From Sycobia sp. Sy_11 (lineage: Eukaryota > Arthropoda > Insecta > Hymenoptera > Epichrysomallidae), in NCBI GenBank assembly GCA_018907035.1, contig JACCIC010000135.1, positions 434,001-498,000 of the forward strand: a stretch of DNA of 64,000 nucleotides, written 5' to 3'. Position 1 is the stretch's first letter. Each line of letters starts with the position of its first letter. The notes beneath the pieces were generated by a model, which saw only the letters and a program-made list of their open reading frames with translations, was not told the DNA's origin and searched no databases. This document shows positions 22,877-34,919 of this stretch, in pieces. Position numbers and translations under genes: made by a program.

Positions 22877-23338
22877 TTAATTTTTAAATAATTTAGGAGC
22901 GCCTGATCTTATGGGTTCGTCCCTCTCTAAGTGTTCGTCCGGTAAAACATAACCGTGTTTACCATGCTTCCTTGCATACCGGTGTAAGAGGGCGAGATCT
23001 CTTTTCGGCCTCTCTATTCTCTGCTGTAAATTCCGGGTCGAACAATTTTGGAGATGTTGACCTCGACCTTTTCGTCGTCGCAACCCCGTACTTCCCGTTA
23101 TTCCATTGAACTCATCTAATGATGTCACCGAAGAGGAGGAGAATGATCAAGATGACGACGACAACGATGATGATGACGCCGTCGACGATGGTGATGACAA
23201 CGACGATGACGACGATGATGACGAGAGGAAGAGGATTTGGACTTCTTTCCTTTCCGATTTATCGTCGCCTTCCTCTGTCAAATCGATCAGGTAGATTTTT
23301 TGTTTCTCTGTACTGATCGCTGATTTTTTCCTTACCAA
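22877..23338 (-). pseudogene. unidentified Ser-rich reading frame with one stop
   Basis: I do not recognise this gene. From 23338 to 22877 the minus strand is one frame of about 153 codons interrupted by a single TGA at 23147-23149. The N-terminal part has IYLIDLTEEGD, a hydrophobic-acidic pattern like a SUMO-interacting motif. A Ser run of roughly 30 residues follows, encoded by a GAY-type trinucleotide repeat (23119-23225), then a basic C-terminal part (GLRRRKGRGQ, ALLHRYARKHGKHGY). The other strand of the repeat gives an Asp run and is probably incidental. It could be a decayed host exon or an unusual transposon ORF. Confidence 0.3.
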
Positions 23339-23577
23339 TATATGATGTGCGATACCGAGGATTTCGTTGTTTATAATTCAAGGACGACTAGCAAGGTTGC
23401 GCTGATGGTGGTCATTCTGCTGGTGTAGCGATTCGTGGACGTATCTGTCGTAGGTTCGTCGGTTCGGCATTTTCTATGGCTCTCATCGTTGCTGCTAAGA
23501 ACTTATTCGAATGTTTCGCTGAACATTTTCTTGTAGCATGCATACTCGACGTGTTTCCTATTCAGTCATCGTGGTCA

Positions 23578-25146
23578 TCAGCTCGCGATGCGTAGTGCTC
23601 CTCTATGCTGCACTGCCGCCATTCTTTTCCTATATTTCTGGGCCATCAGTGCATCGGCCCATACCACCGTGCCATATAGCATGATGGATTTAGCTGTCCT
23701 TATGAACAGACGCCGCTTGCAGGGTGCAGGGCCGCCGACATTGGCCATCAACCTGTTAAGTTGCGCTATCACTCGGGCAGCTCTATCCGCCGCTTTTTTT
23801 ATTTGGTCCCAGGTCAGCTTGGAATCAAGTGTCACCCCCAGGTACCTTACGGCTACTTTGGTACTCACCGTCGTGTTTCCAATCTGCATAAGGCGTATCT
23901 TTGGGATACGTTTCTTAGTCAGGAGCACGATCTCCGTTTTCACCACCGCAACCCATTGCTCTTCATCCATCCCTCCACGCGACGCATCACTTGGTTGAGT
24001 CGCATCTGTGCAGCGTCATAATCTCTAGCGATGGTGACAGCTGCTACATCATCTGCGTATCCAACCAGTTGGCTGCGTGTCCAACCAATCCACATATCGG
24101 CTCCGAGTTCAGACCCCTGAGCCACCCCGGTACTAAGTTTTTTCCTTCTCCGACCGTCCGATGTCTCGTAAACCAAGTAGCGACCCTCAAAGTAGTCACC
24201 CAATATACGAAGTTTATAAGGCGGCACCCGAAAGTCTCGTTCCATGGCCATAAAAACATTTGCCGATCCAACAGAGTTGAAGGCATTCCGAACGTCAAGG
24301 GTTGCCAGGAGGCAGACAGGTCGGGAGTAGTGGTTACCCCTCTCTCTGTGCGCCTCGCCGCATCAACAACCTCGAGGATTGCGTTCACCGTCACCCTGCC
24401 TCCCCGGAATCCGTACTGTCTATCAGCCAAGCCGCCGGCAACAGCAATAGGCCCGAGAAGTCGTGGCTTCAATAGTCGCTCCATCAGCTTTCCAGCGGTA
24501 TCCAACATACATAGAGATCGATACGACGAGGGCAACTGTGGCCGACCCTTACCATTGTTTATAAGCACAAGTTTCGGCACCTTCCAGCTAGAATAAAATA
24601 AACCAGCTTTCAGGCACGAATTGTACATCGACAGAAGGAGTTCTGGGTGCACCTCAACTACTATTGTCAGCACCTCTCCTGGAATTCCCTCAAGTCTTGG
24701 AGCCCTCTTATTCCGCATACTTCTCACGGCTCTAACGAGCTCCTCTTTGCTGAAAAGTGGGGCATTCAATTTTCGTTCCGGTGGAGCTGAGTCAGACCTA
24801 TCAGAGTGGGTAGGAAACAGAGTATCTACGATGTTCTGCATTGTGCCGGACTCCAAGGATCCCCATCTATGACCTCACACAGCGTCTTCCAGTATCGGCG
24901 TTTGCTGGCCACGATCGCTCGTCGAAGGGCTTTCTTGGATAGCTTGTATTGAGCCCTTCTCAAAGTTATGTCATCTCCGTGTTTACTAGTTCTCTGTAAT
25001 ATTCGTCGTAGATGTAAATACCTACGACTCATATCAGCTATCTCAACCATCCACCAGTAAACAGGACGTCTTTTCCCACCAACCGCTTTGCACGGCATCG
25101 ACTCTTCGCAAGCCCAGCGGAGAATGCGTCTTGTGGCGCTAGTCAA
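23578..25146 (-). pseudogene. R1-clade reverse transcriptase, frameshifted
   Basis: 25146-24826 is the linker (WWMVEIADMSRRYLHLRR). 24856-24044 opens the polymerase (EELVRAVRSMRNKRAP, IPGEVLTIV, YRSLCMLDTAGKLMERLL, ADRQYGFRGGR) until a frameshift near 24300. 24251-23940 resumes with TGVAQGSELGA and the catalytic LVGYADDVAAV box. 23970-23578 has the thumb-like part (AVRYLGVTLDSKL, LMANVGGPAPCKRRLF, LYGTVVWADA) and ends at about 23578. The YADD active site is intact but the protein cannot be made whole. Confidence 0.9.
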
Positions 25147-25238
25147 CTCCTTGGCTTGTTTAATTGTCGATGATCCATTTGAAATCCTAACAAGGCTTTG
25201 CTGACCGCGTTCAATGACCTGTGAGAATTTCTCTCTAT

Positions 25239-25927
25239 TTATCCTTGCAACGTTCCATCTAGGGGGCCCTCGCGAATTCTGTCTAGTGAAACCTGGCGTT
25301 CCATCACATACGCGGAATGTGGATATACTGAGATATACTGGTGATTGCTAGCTGTGTAGTCTTCGATCACTTGCCAGTCCGGGATTCGAGAGGCCAGACG
25401 TTCAGTCGCAATGGTCACATCAGGTATAGTTTCGGCGTAGCCAGGTCTCCTAAAGGTCGAAGTCTTGCCAGTATTTAAAACTACTAGACCTAGTCTGAAT
25501 GCTAGTTCCACGATTCTTCGACCCCTGGAGTCGGGCTCCGCCATGCTAGGGCTCTTGAATTAAAGTCACCTGCCATCACCAGCTCACCTTTCATTTCTCT
25601 GACGGTGTCTTCGAGGTCATCAAGTATGACCTGGTAGTCACCTATGGCTTGGTTTGGTGTAAGATAGCAACTCGCATAGGTGATGTGATTACATCGTACC
25701 CAAACATAGCCATTTCCAGATCCATGAGCCTCTACTTTTGTTTTTCGTGCGTCAAGAATCCAAATGGCTGCGGTCCCAAAGTTATCGGTGAACCAACCTA
25801 CTCCTTCTCTGTTCCGATACTGTTCACTGATAATTAACATATTAACATCAGTACCGTGGCAAAGCCGGAGAAGGAGGTGATCAGCTGTCCTGCTGCGATT
25901 TATATTCCCTTGCAGAATTACGACCAT
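25239..25927 (-). pseudogene. R1-clade endonuclease domain, frameshifted
   Basis: 25927-25502 gives LQGNINRSRTADHLLL, IISEQYRNR and GELVMAGDFNSRALAW. 25544-25239 continues in another frame with GRRIVELAFRLGLVVLNTG and DYTASNHQYISV. The metal-binding Glu and GDFN are present. The final SDH box reads SNH, a change at a catalytic position. The frameshift lies in the overlap 25502-25544. The enzyme would nick target DNA to prime reverse transcription. Confidence 0.88.
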
Positions 25928-26890
25928 TTATTAGCCTTTTTTGAGAGAGCCTCGCGAAAAATCGGACAGGCGCCGGAACCGGCAACATGCCGGCGTCCCT
26001 TCGATTTCGCTACAACTTTGCAGAGAAAACATTCAGGTTCTGTGGCACAAGCTACGACCTTGTGCTCTCTCTGTCCGCAACGATAACAACAGGCGCTAGG
26101 GTCAGGGCTTTTACAGCTATGGCTTCGGTGGCCATAGCATAGGTACTTGTAGCACCTCGTCATTATTTCGCAGCGGCGTACTCGATAATTCACCAGGCCC
26201 ACTCGCAAAAGCCTGGTCTTCAGCAGCTGCGCGGCAGCAACCTCCTCCAACACTACGATGGCAGCACGCTATTCTGTAGTGTTGGATTTGGTCACTCTGA
26301 CCTGCAACTCGCCACGATAATCAAGCAGTTTGCTTTTGAGGGCTTTGCACACCTCATCCTACCTCACGCAGCAATCCAGGTCTCTAACTTCTACACTTCC
26401 TCTAGAGGTCAGCTTCCTGACACAGTCGCTCTGGCCTGTCGCTTCCTTGAGCACTTCAGCAAGTGCCTTCCAGCTTTCGGGTTTGGTATGTCTGAGTTCA
26501 ATCAGCACTTCACCCGATTTGGTTTTCTGGACCTTACCTCACATCCGCGTACAAGTCCTCCGGTTTGCCCGCTCTGATGGACCTCATCACCTCAGCGTAG
26601 GATTTCCCCTGCGCTGGTTTGATAGCGATTGCATCGAGCTTTGGACTTTTTTTTGTTTCATTTATTTTCTTCTTCAGTTGCTGAGATAGTTCCTCAGCAT
26701 TCTGTTCTTCATGCTTCTTTTTTTTTTAACTAAATTCCAGCCCCCTTTCTCTTTTTTGTCCTCCTGCTCTCCCTTCTTTTTTCTCCTTATTAAGGGAGAT
26801 ATCTGGAGGACTTGATGCTGGTCTCTTTGGGGTTATCTCTTCTTTCTTGCGCCTAGTTATTGGGAAGAGGCTACCCGGTACCCTCTTAAA
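25918..26890 (-). pseudogene. R1-clade ORF1 (gag-like), broken
   Basis: The start region is Lys/Glu-rich (26890-26690), followed by a KSYAEVMRSIRAG stretch, CVRKLTSRGSVEVRDLD and RVGLVNYRVRRCE. The open part 26253-25918 ends with three Cys-His knuckles (CYKYLCYGHRSHSC, CCYRCGQREHKVVAC, CFLCK with later H and C). This arrangement is standard for R1/TRAS-type ORF1 proteins, which bind element RNA. Several stops lie upstream of 26253. Confidence 0.85.
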
Positions 26891-27274
26891 TCAATAATTT
26901 TATGTCTTCCCATGCAAACGTAAGCTTTAACATCATCCTTTTTCTCTCAAGCAAGATCTTTGAAAATCATAAAAACGCTAGCAAATGGAAAATATTTTAT
27001 ACTCTATTAGCTCTAGCAGGTTTTTTAAATACTTTAGTAGATTCAATTATTTTGAATAAATGTATATATTTTCAAATCTAAGCCCATACAGATGAGTTAG
27101 AAAGGTTGATAAGCTATTTGTTTTCCGCGCTTGGATGATCCTAAAATAACTGCTAATTTTCAATAAAATAGTCATATGACAGCTAATTTTGTTGAGTACT
27201 GTTTGAGTTCTATATTAGAATATAATGATGTTAACTGTATCTGTGGCAGCACAGTATAAACAAGCACGTTTATA
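26891..27274. other. AT-rich interval, no gene
   Basis: Nothing recognised between the LINE and the mariner. Confidence 0.6.
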
Positions 27275-28403
27275 TTAGTTTGTCAAATATCTCCCTTTCG
27301 CCTTTTTGTCTTATGCATTTCGCGGCTATGTACAAAGCGGTACAGAGCTCGTATCGGGTAATACTATACATCATTTGAAAGGTCTTGGCATAACTTACAA
27401 AACGACGCTATGTATGATCAGCTTGGATATTACGTTCAAAAGTTATAGACGTGTAACCATAGAGTTCACTAACGCCGAAATTCGCGCTGTTTTAAAGTTT
27501 TCCTTCGTCAAAGGCAAATCCGCTAGAGAAACGTTCCGTCAGATTAATGGTGTTTTTGGGGATGGCACGGTATCACCTCGAACCATAGAGGAATGGTTTC
27601 AAAGATTATGAGCCGGTGAAAACGACACCATGGTTAAGCCAGTCGGCGGAAGACCTGTGATGACTAATACCGATCAAATCATGAAATTTTTCGAGTTAGA
27701 CCGGCATGTATCAACTCCTGTGATGTGCTGCTGAAACGGAACGAACTCTACCCATTTTTGAAGCGGAAGGTGACTGGTGACGAAAAATGGATCACATACG
27801 ACAATATCAAGCGAAAACGGTGATGGTCCAAGACAGGTGGACCATCCCAAACAGTGGGCAAGCCGGTGTTGACGTCCAGGAATGCAGTGTGTTTGGTGGG
27901 ATTGGAAGGGAATCAGCCACTATGAGCTGCTTCCATATGACCAACCTTTAATTCTACCATATACTGTGAACAACTGGACAGCTTGAAGCAAACTATCGAC
28001 CAGAAGGGTCCACAATTGGCCAACAGAAAGGGTGTAGTGTTCCACCAGGACAACGCCAGACCACATACTTCGTTGATGACTTCTTAGAAGCTACGGGAGT
28101 TCGGATGGGGGTTTTATCGCATCCGCCATATAGCCCGGACATAGCGTCAAGTGATTACTATCTGCTCCTGTCCATGTCGAACGACCATGGTGGTGTAAAT
28201 TTGGACTCAAAAGAGGCTTGCGAAAAGTGACTGTCCGAGTTCTTCGCAAATAAGGAGAGGGGTTTCTACGAGAGGGGTATTATCAAGTTGCCATCTAGAT
28301 GGATTATCGAACAAAACGGCGAAGTCAATCCGACTACCATAACACTTTTTATAGATCATTGAATGAAGAGAAGAAAGCGGAACGGAGATATTTGACAACC
28401 TAA
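27275..28403 (+). mobile_element. mariner family D, copy 1
   Basis: Inverted ends TTAGTTTGTCAAATATCTCC and its mirror (ending TTGACAACCTAA at 28403) are flanked by TA at 27273-27274 and 28404-28405. At 1129 bp it lacks about 140 bp of the full-length copy at 44296-45565, between the DNA-binding region and the first catalytic Asp. The transposase start is at about 27417 (SYRRVTIEFTNAEIRAV, FVKGKSARETFRQINGV, a helix-turn-helix). Stops follow from 27611. The second catalytic box keeps the form HQDNARPHT, unlike the other two copies. Confidence 0.9.
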
Positions 28404-28405
28404 TA

Positions 28406-29111
28406 CATAAATTTGATTAGTATCATTTTGGTTTTCGAAACACAATGATCGTTGATAAGCGAGAAGCGAGTTGAGTATGTAATAAGATACTTTCTAACTT
28501 GCATTCTGAACTGCACGTATCAGGCTATCATTACTATAATGTTGGAAACAAATCGAAGACATAACAAAACAATGAAGATATTACAACAAATGTTATGAAC
28601 TCTACCTACAACCGTATGAAAGCAAAGAGATAGGTCTCTAGTTGAAATCGTATGATGGTAAAGTATTAAAAAAAATCTTCTCTGTAGAATTGCCAAAGGA
28701 ACTTTATTACTTTACATTAAGAAATTAATTTAATAAAATATGCTCGTAGTTTACCAATTTACGCTTTTCGAGGCGTATTTATGTGTAGTAGACTGCGAAA
28801 TCATGAACCTCACGATAACGAATCACGTATTATTAAACTTGATATGGCGAGTGGCTCTGGTACTAATTAGGTTGCATATCGCAAATGAGGCAATAGACTG
28901 TTATAATTAAATAGTTTTGGTGATTTAAAACCACCTTTATAACTTATATTATTCTTTGGTGATTCTGAAAATATATATAATTGTGAAAGATATAAAGATT
29001 TTAATAAACATGTTTGCGGCCATTTATGCTTGCAATTTCTATATAACGGTCCTCGAAGTAGTTCTCTATAATATCAAACATCTTGTAAAAGAACTTATTC
29101 TTAACTTAACC
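28406..29111. other. AT-rich interval, no gene recognised
   Basis: No recognised domain. It may hold further decayed sequence of the virus-like element that follows. Confidence 0.45.
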
Positions 29112-29600
29112 ATGATGAACGATTCATTTACTTTAGCGATTTCTCGTAGATCGTCTATTTTTGAAGTTCAATATTTTCCTCCTATTAAGCTCCCATCCGA
29201 CCAAAATTATGTTCTCGGTTTAGCTGAGCTTTCAACATTTAAGTCGATTCCCAATAGCGATGAAAGTAACAACAAAAATTATATCGATAAAGAAATAATT
29301 AAACTGCCCACCTGCAGTTATATTGATGATATTGAAAATTTCCTGAACGTGATACTAGATTCTAAAGGTATAATATTCAGTCTTAAACATAATAACAGCT
29401 CGCTTAGATATATTATAGAGTCTAGTCATCAAAACAACTACAAGCCTAAGGAGTCGTTTGGTAAACTTTTTGAATTGTAAGAGTGAATTTTGGTAACAGG
29501 TGTTTCGCACAATTCCATTTTACCAGTGAATATTTTAAAGCTTGTGACCTTATTTGTTATTACTGTGGCTGCATAGATATCCTGACTGTTCAGAGCTGAA
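29112..29600 (+). pseudogene. capsid-like ORF of a virus-type DNA element, truncated
   Basis: I chose ATG 29112 because conserved sequence begins there (MMNDSFTLAISRRSSIFEV); the open frame extends upstream to 28956. The 122-residue open part has YFPPIKLPSDQNYVLGLAEL and CSYIDDIENFLNVIL. After a stop at 29478 another frame carries ILPVNILKLV. I recall this pattern from uncharacterised insect ORFs that I associate with Polinton/adintovirus-like elements, probably a minor capsid or penton-type protein. That link is memory-based. The family is about twice this length; the 3' half is replaced by the repeat at 29566. No membrane segment is obvious after the chosen start. Confidence 0.5.
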
Positions 29601-30191
29601 AACGCGAATAGGGGAAATCGAGAATAAGATAATAAATGAATATGCGATAAGATAATATTAACAATTAGCACTATACATTTATACTGAACCAATATCTTAT
29701 ACAAATACGATCTTACCAAGAACGGATTTTGTGACGCTAACTCTATTCACTAAGTATTTACACTCGAGCCCGGGGAACATGGTAATATAATCGTGAGGGG
29801 ATAATTCGGTGAGACCCGAGTATACGCACCTCGTGCGATGGCGCCGACGTCGGCAAGCACGAATAAATATGGCACTGACGATACAAAACAACTACTGGTC
29901 CTAGCTGTTGCTGACGCCGTTTTGGACTGTTTCTCGTTCAGATGCGGCATCCTCTCGTTCTCTCTCTCTTCCTCACTCCTGCTTCATTGCGCTGCTGGCA
30001 CGTCTTCTCTGCTTCACGCTATTCGCTCGACCAACGATATTGGTGCAGGACTACACAAAGTACTCACAGACGTGGAATCGGAGGTGAGCCACCCATTCCT
30101 GGTGAGCGAATTTAAGAGGTCTCGTGGAAGCTGCTAGACTGCCTCTCTGGAGTCGGGGCTGGTGGATTAGACATGTCGTCATGACAGGGTA
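29566..30191. repeat. LTR-like dispersed repeat, copy 1
   Basis: About 620 bp align in the same direction with 59674-60316 at perhaps 75% identity. Both begin TGGCYRCRTAGAT and end near GACAGGRTAG. A TG..CA frame can be drawn (ending CATGACA or CGTGACA), suggesting solo LTRs of one family. No matching target duplications are visible. Confidence 0.55.
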
Positions 30192-32420
30192 GAATTGAAA
30201 GCTTCTATTAATAATGTATACATACTGAAAATAGAACATGTTAATGTAATTGATGTTAAGCAATTATACATACGAATAATTCATTGTTGTTATTTTGAAA
30301 ATTTTATTGTAATTTATCATGTACTGGTTAGCAAATACGTAGATATTATGCACTATATATTTATATCGATCGTGTAAATAATTTATAAATACAAAGCTAC
30401 TTTAAGCTGTTAAAAATAATAATTTTCAGCGCTGAGTGCATCACAGACAAGAAACAGCGTAAATATGCATCAATAATAAAAATTGGTTATCAGAAAAGAG
30501 GAAAACTAATATTGAATTACGTTAATATTATAACAGAAAGACAAAAAATGAAGTAAAATTAATTTTAAATTATTAAATAAACTAATATAAAATTGAAAAT
30601 AATTAATTAATGTTATTATACTTTGGATATAATAAAATTACCGTATTAGAACCAAGAGCACTATGAAGGTTAGAAAAAATAAAGTTAAATTAAAAAAAAA
30701 CCATCCAAATAGTTGCTTTTATAGTAAAGATATTCTATTTTACAACTAAGATTGAGAGCGGACGTAGCTGGAGATGTCTGTGACGCAGTGCGCGAATGTG
30801 CGCATGGCCAGTAGGCGGCGGCGCGATGTCTGCGTGAGGAGAGATAAGTTGCCGCCAGCGGTCGCTGATGCCACGCGTAGAAACATTTTATAAATGTTAC
30901 ATTTAAACATAATTACTAATAATTTAGAATGTATTAATAAGTGTAAAGATAGATTAACCTTTATACTTGGACATTACCAAATTTCAAGTTAAAATGTTAA
31001 TTAAATGACAAGTAATAAATAATAGTTTAAACAAAAATTTTCTCAACTTCTATTGGTCTTATGAAAATGTGCAAGGGCTCAACATTTTTCTTTTATTAAA
31101 CGTGATAAAATGCATTTTATTTCAATATTCTAGCATTAAAAAAAACGGCGTTTTTCACTTTAAACAATATAAAAATTTAATATAAAAATCTGTTCCTTTC
31201 AGCTTTGATTACTATTAATATCCTCTAATGATTGCATTTTACTGCATTCAAAAATTCCCAGCCGTTGGCGAACTTCGCAATGGTTAAGTTGCAATATAAA
31301 TAATTTTGCAACTGGTCGCCATTTTCAAAGTACACTTTGTAATTTGAAACATAGTATTAGTAGATGGAAAACATCTTTTTGCGCTATTATTATTGAATTT
31401 AAATTGTTTAAACAAATTGTATAGCTCTTTGAATATCGAAAAATTTTCCATTTTCATTGTTTATTTAACAATAGAAAAATCGACTTTTTATGTTTTTCAT
31501 CTACGTACTTTTGTTCAGAATTATCTCCTGCACAACTTTTATAGGAAACATTTTTCGATTAGAGCAATATTATTTAAACTATCAAAGAAAAAGTAAAAAA
31601 AGAGTTTATTTTTGCTATTTTGCAACAAATAAATACGTCGCCGATGGGGTACCATCCCGACAATTTAGAGTCTTATTCTACACATCCTCATCTATCATAT
31701 AATGTAAAAAATAGGTGTTGGAGAAATTGTTAGTAAATCGGCCATTTCGGACCTAATTCGCCCGGACTATAAAGTTAAAATGAGCAATGGACGCGAAGAT
31801 AATCTAGAGATTATCGTTAATGATATCAGCAGAATGCATTTCCCTTGACGATGATTATCGTTCAGCCGATGTGGCTGATTTTAAGGAGGCGATTGTTGGA
31901 GAAATTAGAGAAGCAGATCAGTTTTGACAAATGATCGTGTGAACTTCTTCACCGATTGCCCGATATATTTTTAAATTATATTCTTATTTTCTATTTTTAA
32001 CAATTTGCTGCAAAGTAGATGTGCGCACACATGTATATATTATAACGTAGAATAATTTTTCTATCTACGTCGGTATTTCTATTGGGAACAGAACTTTGTA
32101 ACGCAGCTAGTAACGTAGATACATTTATCGTACCGAACAACCTATTTTATACGAAGAAAAGTTATACACCGTCGAGAAAACCACGATCGCATAGAGAAGC
32201 TCACGTTCGAACGGACATAAATGCATGCTGGAGCCCTTACCTTTGCCCGCTTCGGGACCGCTGTGAATCGGGAAGGATGTATTAAATAAGATACGATAGC
32301 ACTTAAAAGAAAAACTGGACAAACAAAATAATATTCCATTTTAATATCGCGATACATAAGGCGGTATCGCATCGCCCACAAAACCGATACATTAGTCGGA
32401 GAATTCACTTCGATTGAAAA
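30192..32420. other. AT-rich interval with a short GC-rich patch
   Basis: 2.2 kb without a recognisable gene. 30760-30880 is a GC-rich patch. 31740-31930 contains a broken frame (MSNGREDNLEII, DDDYRSADVADFKEAI) that might be a retroelement C-terminus, but I cannot place it. Confidence 0.45.
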
Positions 32421-32449
32421 CAAGCCAACATGGTACGGTACGAGCTATC

Positions 32450-33145
32450 GGCCTCCTCGCAGCCGTTACTTCGCAAGCAGCTTCCCGACTGCCTACTTGT
32501 CGCGGGGTCGCGTTACACATTTTATTCTTCACGTAGATCGGGCGCTAGCCGGCAGACCTCCCATAGGCCTCCAGTCATCCTTCCTCATTTAATCAGGAGC
32601 CGACACACATACCTTAGGCGTTATGACGCGAGACGAAATTTTAATTTCCTCGGCGCGAGAAAAACCGGCGCGTATATAATCCAAAGACGTTCGACGCGAG
32701 TCGCGGCAAGCGAGAGAGTGTCTTTGTCTTCTTGCTGCTTCTCTTGCCGCGCGGTGTTGGTGCTGCTGTTTTGCAAGGCGGTCATGACATCGCCGCACTC
32801 AGTGTTCGCGGCTTTAGGCGAGGAGCTTTGGCTTTTCGTTATGGGCGGTGGGCCAGGCCACTTTAGCTCCGCTCTCTCTCTCTCTCTAGCCCGTGACGCA
32901 CGCACACATCCGTACGCGGGCGTTGCGGACATCGCCCTACTCGGCTTCACGCATCTGGATGCCTGCTGCCGCTGATGCCTCTTGGTGTCGCCTCTCATTC
33001 TCTCTCTCCCGCTCGCTTCTCCGTTTCAGAAGCCTAGTTTAGTTTTTTTTCGCAATTCCGCGGTCACACACACTACCATTCGTACCGTCTATCGGCCCGA
33101 TGAAGATCCGGTGGACCCTCCCGCTTGCTTGGAGGATTTTCCTCA
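32450..33145 (-). repeat. Gypsy A 3' LTR
   Basis: Starts TGAGGAAAATCC on the minus strand directly after the polypurine tract. It contains a TATA-like ATTATATA (32673-32680) and an AATAAA (32521-32526) in the right order for U3, R and U5. The left boundary is not resolved; about 32450 is an estimate. Confidence 0.65.
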
Positions 33146-33162
33146 TAACTCCCCCCTTCTTA
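33146..33162 (-). other. polypurine tract of Gypsy A
   Basis: The minus strand reads AAGAAGGGGGGAGTTA immediately before the LTR start. Confidence 0.8.
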
Positions 33163-33427
33163 AACTCGGCCTCACAGTTCCTTTTTAACGAGGGGGCGAG
33201 TAGTGCCAAACATCGTATGGGTGGTGTTGCTGCTAATCGACGAAAGAAAAAGATAACCAAACAAATTAATATATTAAATTTTAAACGGTAAAAATAAAAC
33301 GATTTATTTTGGCTTCCATATTTGTACTACTTGTACTACTTGGCCAAAGCTGCCGTTATGCTGAAAAGAAAAAAATTAAACTTCCACGGTACATATTTTT
33401 TTTTCTTGTGTTCTCTCTATAATTTAT

Positions 33428-34463
33428 CTATTTGCCCGCCAGGATTCCTGTATGCCCTCTTGCCAGTTCTCCTTGCACTTCGCACAGTTTCGTTTGGTGA
33501 CATCTGGTGTCCTGCAACCGAAACAAAATCGCCGGTCCTCGTCTCGTCCTAATCCCGTCTTCGCTTTGCCGTGGTGAAGGGGCCGGTAGTTTCTGCTGGC
33601 GTTGGCGGTCCGCTTCGCTCCAGGGCGAGGGTGTGAGCCTCTCCGTAGGAATTGTACCGTTTTCCTCGTTTTGAACTGAATCGATTGACCGTAATTCTCG
33701 CCCGAAGTTTAATAATGCGGGCGACATTTTTTTCGATGCCTGTACCGCCGTGTTCATCGCGAATCTAAGCTCCGGAAGGTGCGCGTCCCATTCGCGGTGA
33801 TCTTCCTCGATTTCGCGTTCCGTCGGATTCGCTTGCGCGTGATACGGGGGTACGGTCAAATGGTTAATCTTATAGTCTATACCTAACTTACTCACTAAAT
33901 TATTTACAAACTCGGTACCGTTATCTGTGATGATTTCTCTCGGAGTACCGAACCTACATACTATTAAATCTAAGAATGCCTTACTAATCAATTTACCCGT
34001 AGCTTTTCGTAATGGCACTATTTCTGTCCATTTTGTGAACGTATCATGGAATACGAGAGCATATACGACTCCTGATAAGCTTCGGGGCATAGGACCCATG
34101 ATGTCCATCGATACGGTAGACCAAGGTCCTTTGCTCGTGCGGATTCCCATCCATCCTGTGGGCTTCCGTCGGTCAACTTTAACTTGATGACATATCTCAC
34201 ATTCTCTGACGTATCTTACTGTATCTTGCCACATTCGGCCAGTAATGATTTTTAGCTAAACGTCTATATGTTTTATTGATGTGACGTTGATGTAGAGCCT
34301 TCCTTCGTAGATCTTCTGGTAGCACTATCTTCCACGAATCTAAATCCACTATGTCTAATGATTCCAATAATGGATCTTCTTTATTGAAGTATATTTTTCC
34401 TTCATGCACCCGCCAATCCTTGTATAGTTTCTGGTGTGTCTCGACTGCTTTTACCCTTTTCAA
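33428..34463 (-). pseudogene. Gypsy A integrase (broken)
   Basis: 34463-34197 is the zinc-binding lead (LPEDLRRKALHQRHINKTYRRL, NHYWPNV). 34234-33428 holds the CC pair (CEICHQVK), then the core with MDIMGPMPRS, IITDNGTEFV and HAQANPTERE. All three catalytic acidic residues are visible. After NPTERE about ten residues are missing before EEDHREWDAHLPELRF. The end contains LLNFGREL followed by a scrambled, probably frameshifted tail. The two frames overlap at 34197-34234 in different phase. Confidence 0.88.
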
Positions 34464-34486
34464 ATACCATGAATCGCTCGTTTCAT

Positions 34487-34890
34487 TTATAGCGAGTATG
34501 GTTTCGTTTTTGGTTTCGAAACGCGTGATAGTGCATCAGGCACGTGGTGCACTGCGCCCTTCCTCTGTATGATTTCAAAGTAATACTGGGCTAAGGCCAT
34601 TGCCCATCGTGCAACTCTGCCGACTTTATTGTGTTGGCGGTATATCCACTTTAAACTGTGGTGATTTGTTATCACCTTGAAGTGATACCCTTCCAGGTAT
34701 TCTCTAAACTTTTGTACTGCCCATACAATCGCAAAATACTTTTTTCAGTCACAGAGTAATTCGATTCAGCTCCATTTAAGGTGCGGCTGGCGTATGCGAT
34801 CACGCGTTCTTGTCCATCTTGAACTTGCGTAAGTACCGCTCCTAACCCAAATGAGCTGGCATCGCAATGGAGAGAGAACATTTCTTTCAA
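34487..34890 (-). pseudogene. Gypsy A RNase H (frameshifted)
   Basis: 34890-34672 gives LHCDASSFGLGAVLTQ and VIAYASRTLNGAESNYSVTEK. A frameshift at about 34741 breaks it, and the rest (FREYLEGYHFKVITNHHSLKW, then HHVPDALSR) is read in another phase to 34487. This domain would remove the RNA template. Confidence 0.88.
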
Positions 34891-34919
34891 AACTGTATAT
34901 GCCAGAATTGGCGCTGATG

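Larger units (their letters stand above)
23578..26890 (-). mobile_element. R1-clade non-LTR retrotransposon, 3' end missing
   Basis: The minus-strand order is gag-like ORF1 with three zinc knuckles, AP-type endonuclease, and reverse transcriptase. Homology stops at about 23578, inside the region after the polymerase domain, so the 3' part of ORF2, the 3' UTR and the tail are absent. LINE insertions normally lose the 5' end, so the 3' loss indicates later deletion or rearrangement. Confidence 0.88.

Noticed and set aside
23106..23294. Asp-rich plus-strand frame
   Set aside because: Product of the trinucleotide repeat; could be coding, but the minus frame is longer and more varied.
23991..24596. 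201-codon plus-strand frame
   Set aside because: Shadow of the R1-type reverse transcriptase on the other strand.
32430..32975. 181-codon plus-strand frame
   Set aside because: It lies antisense within the GC-rich Gypsy A LTR, and no motif is visible.
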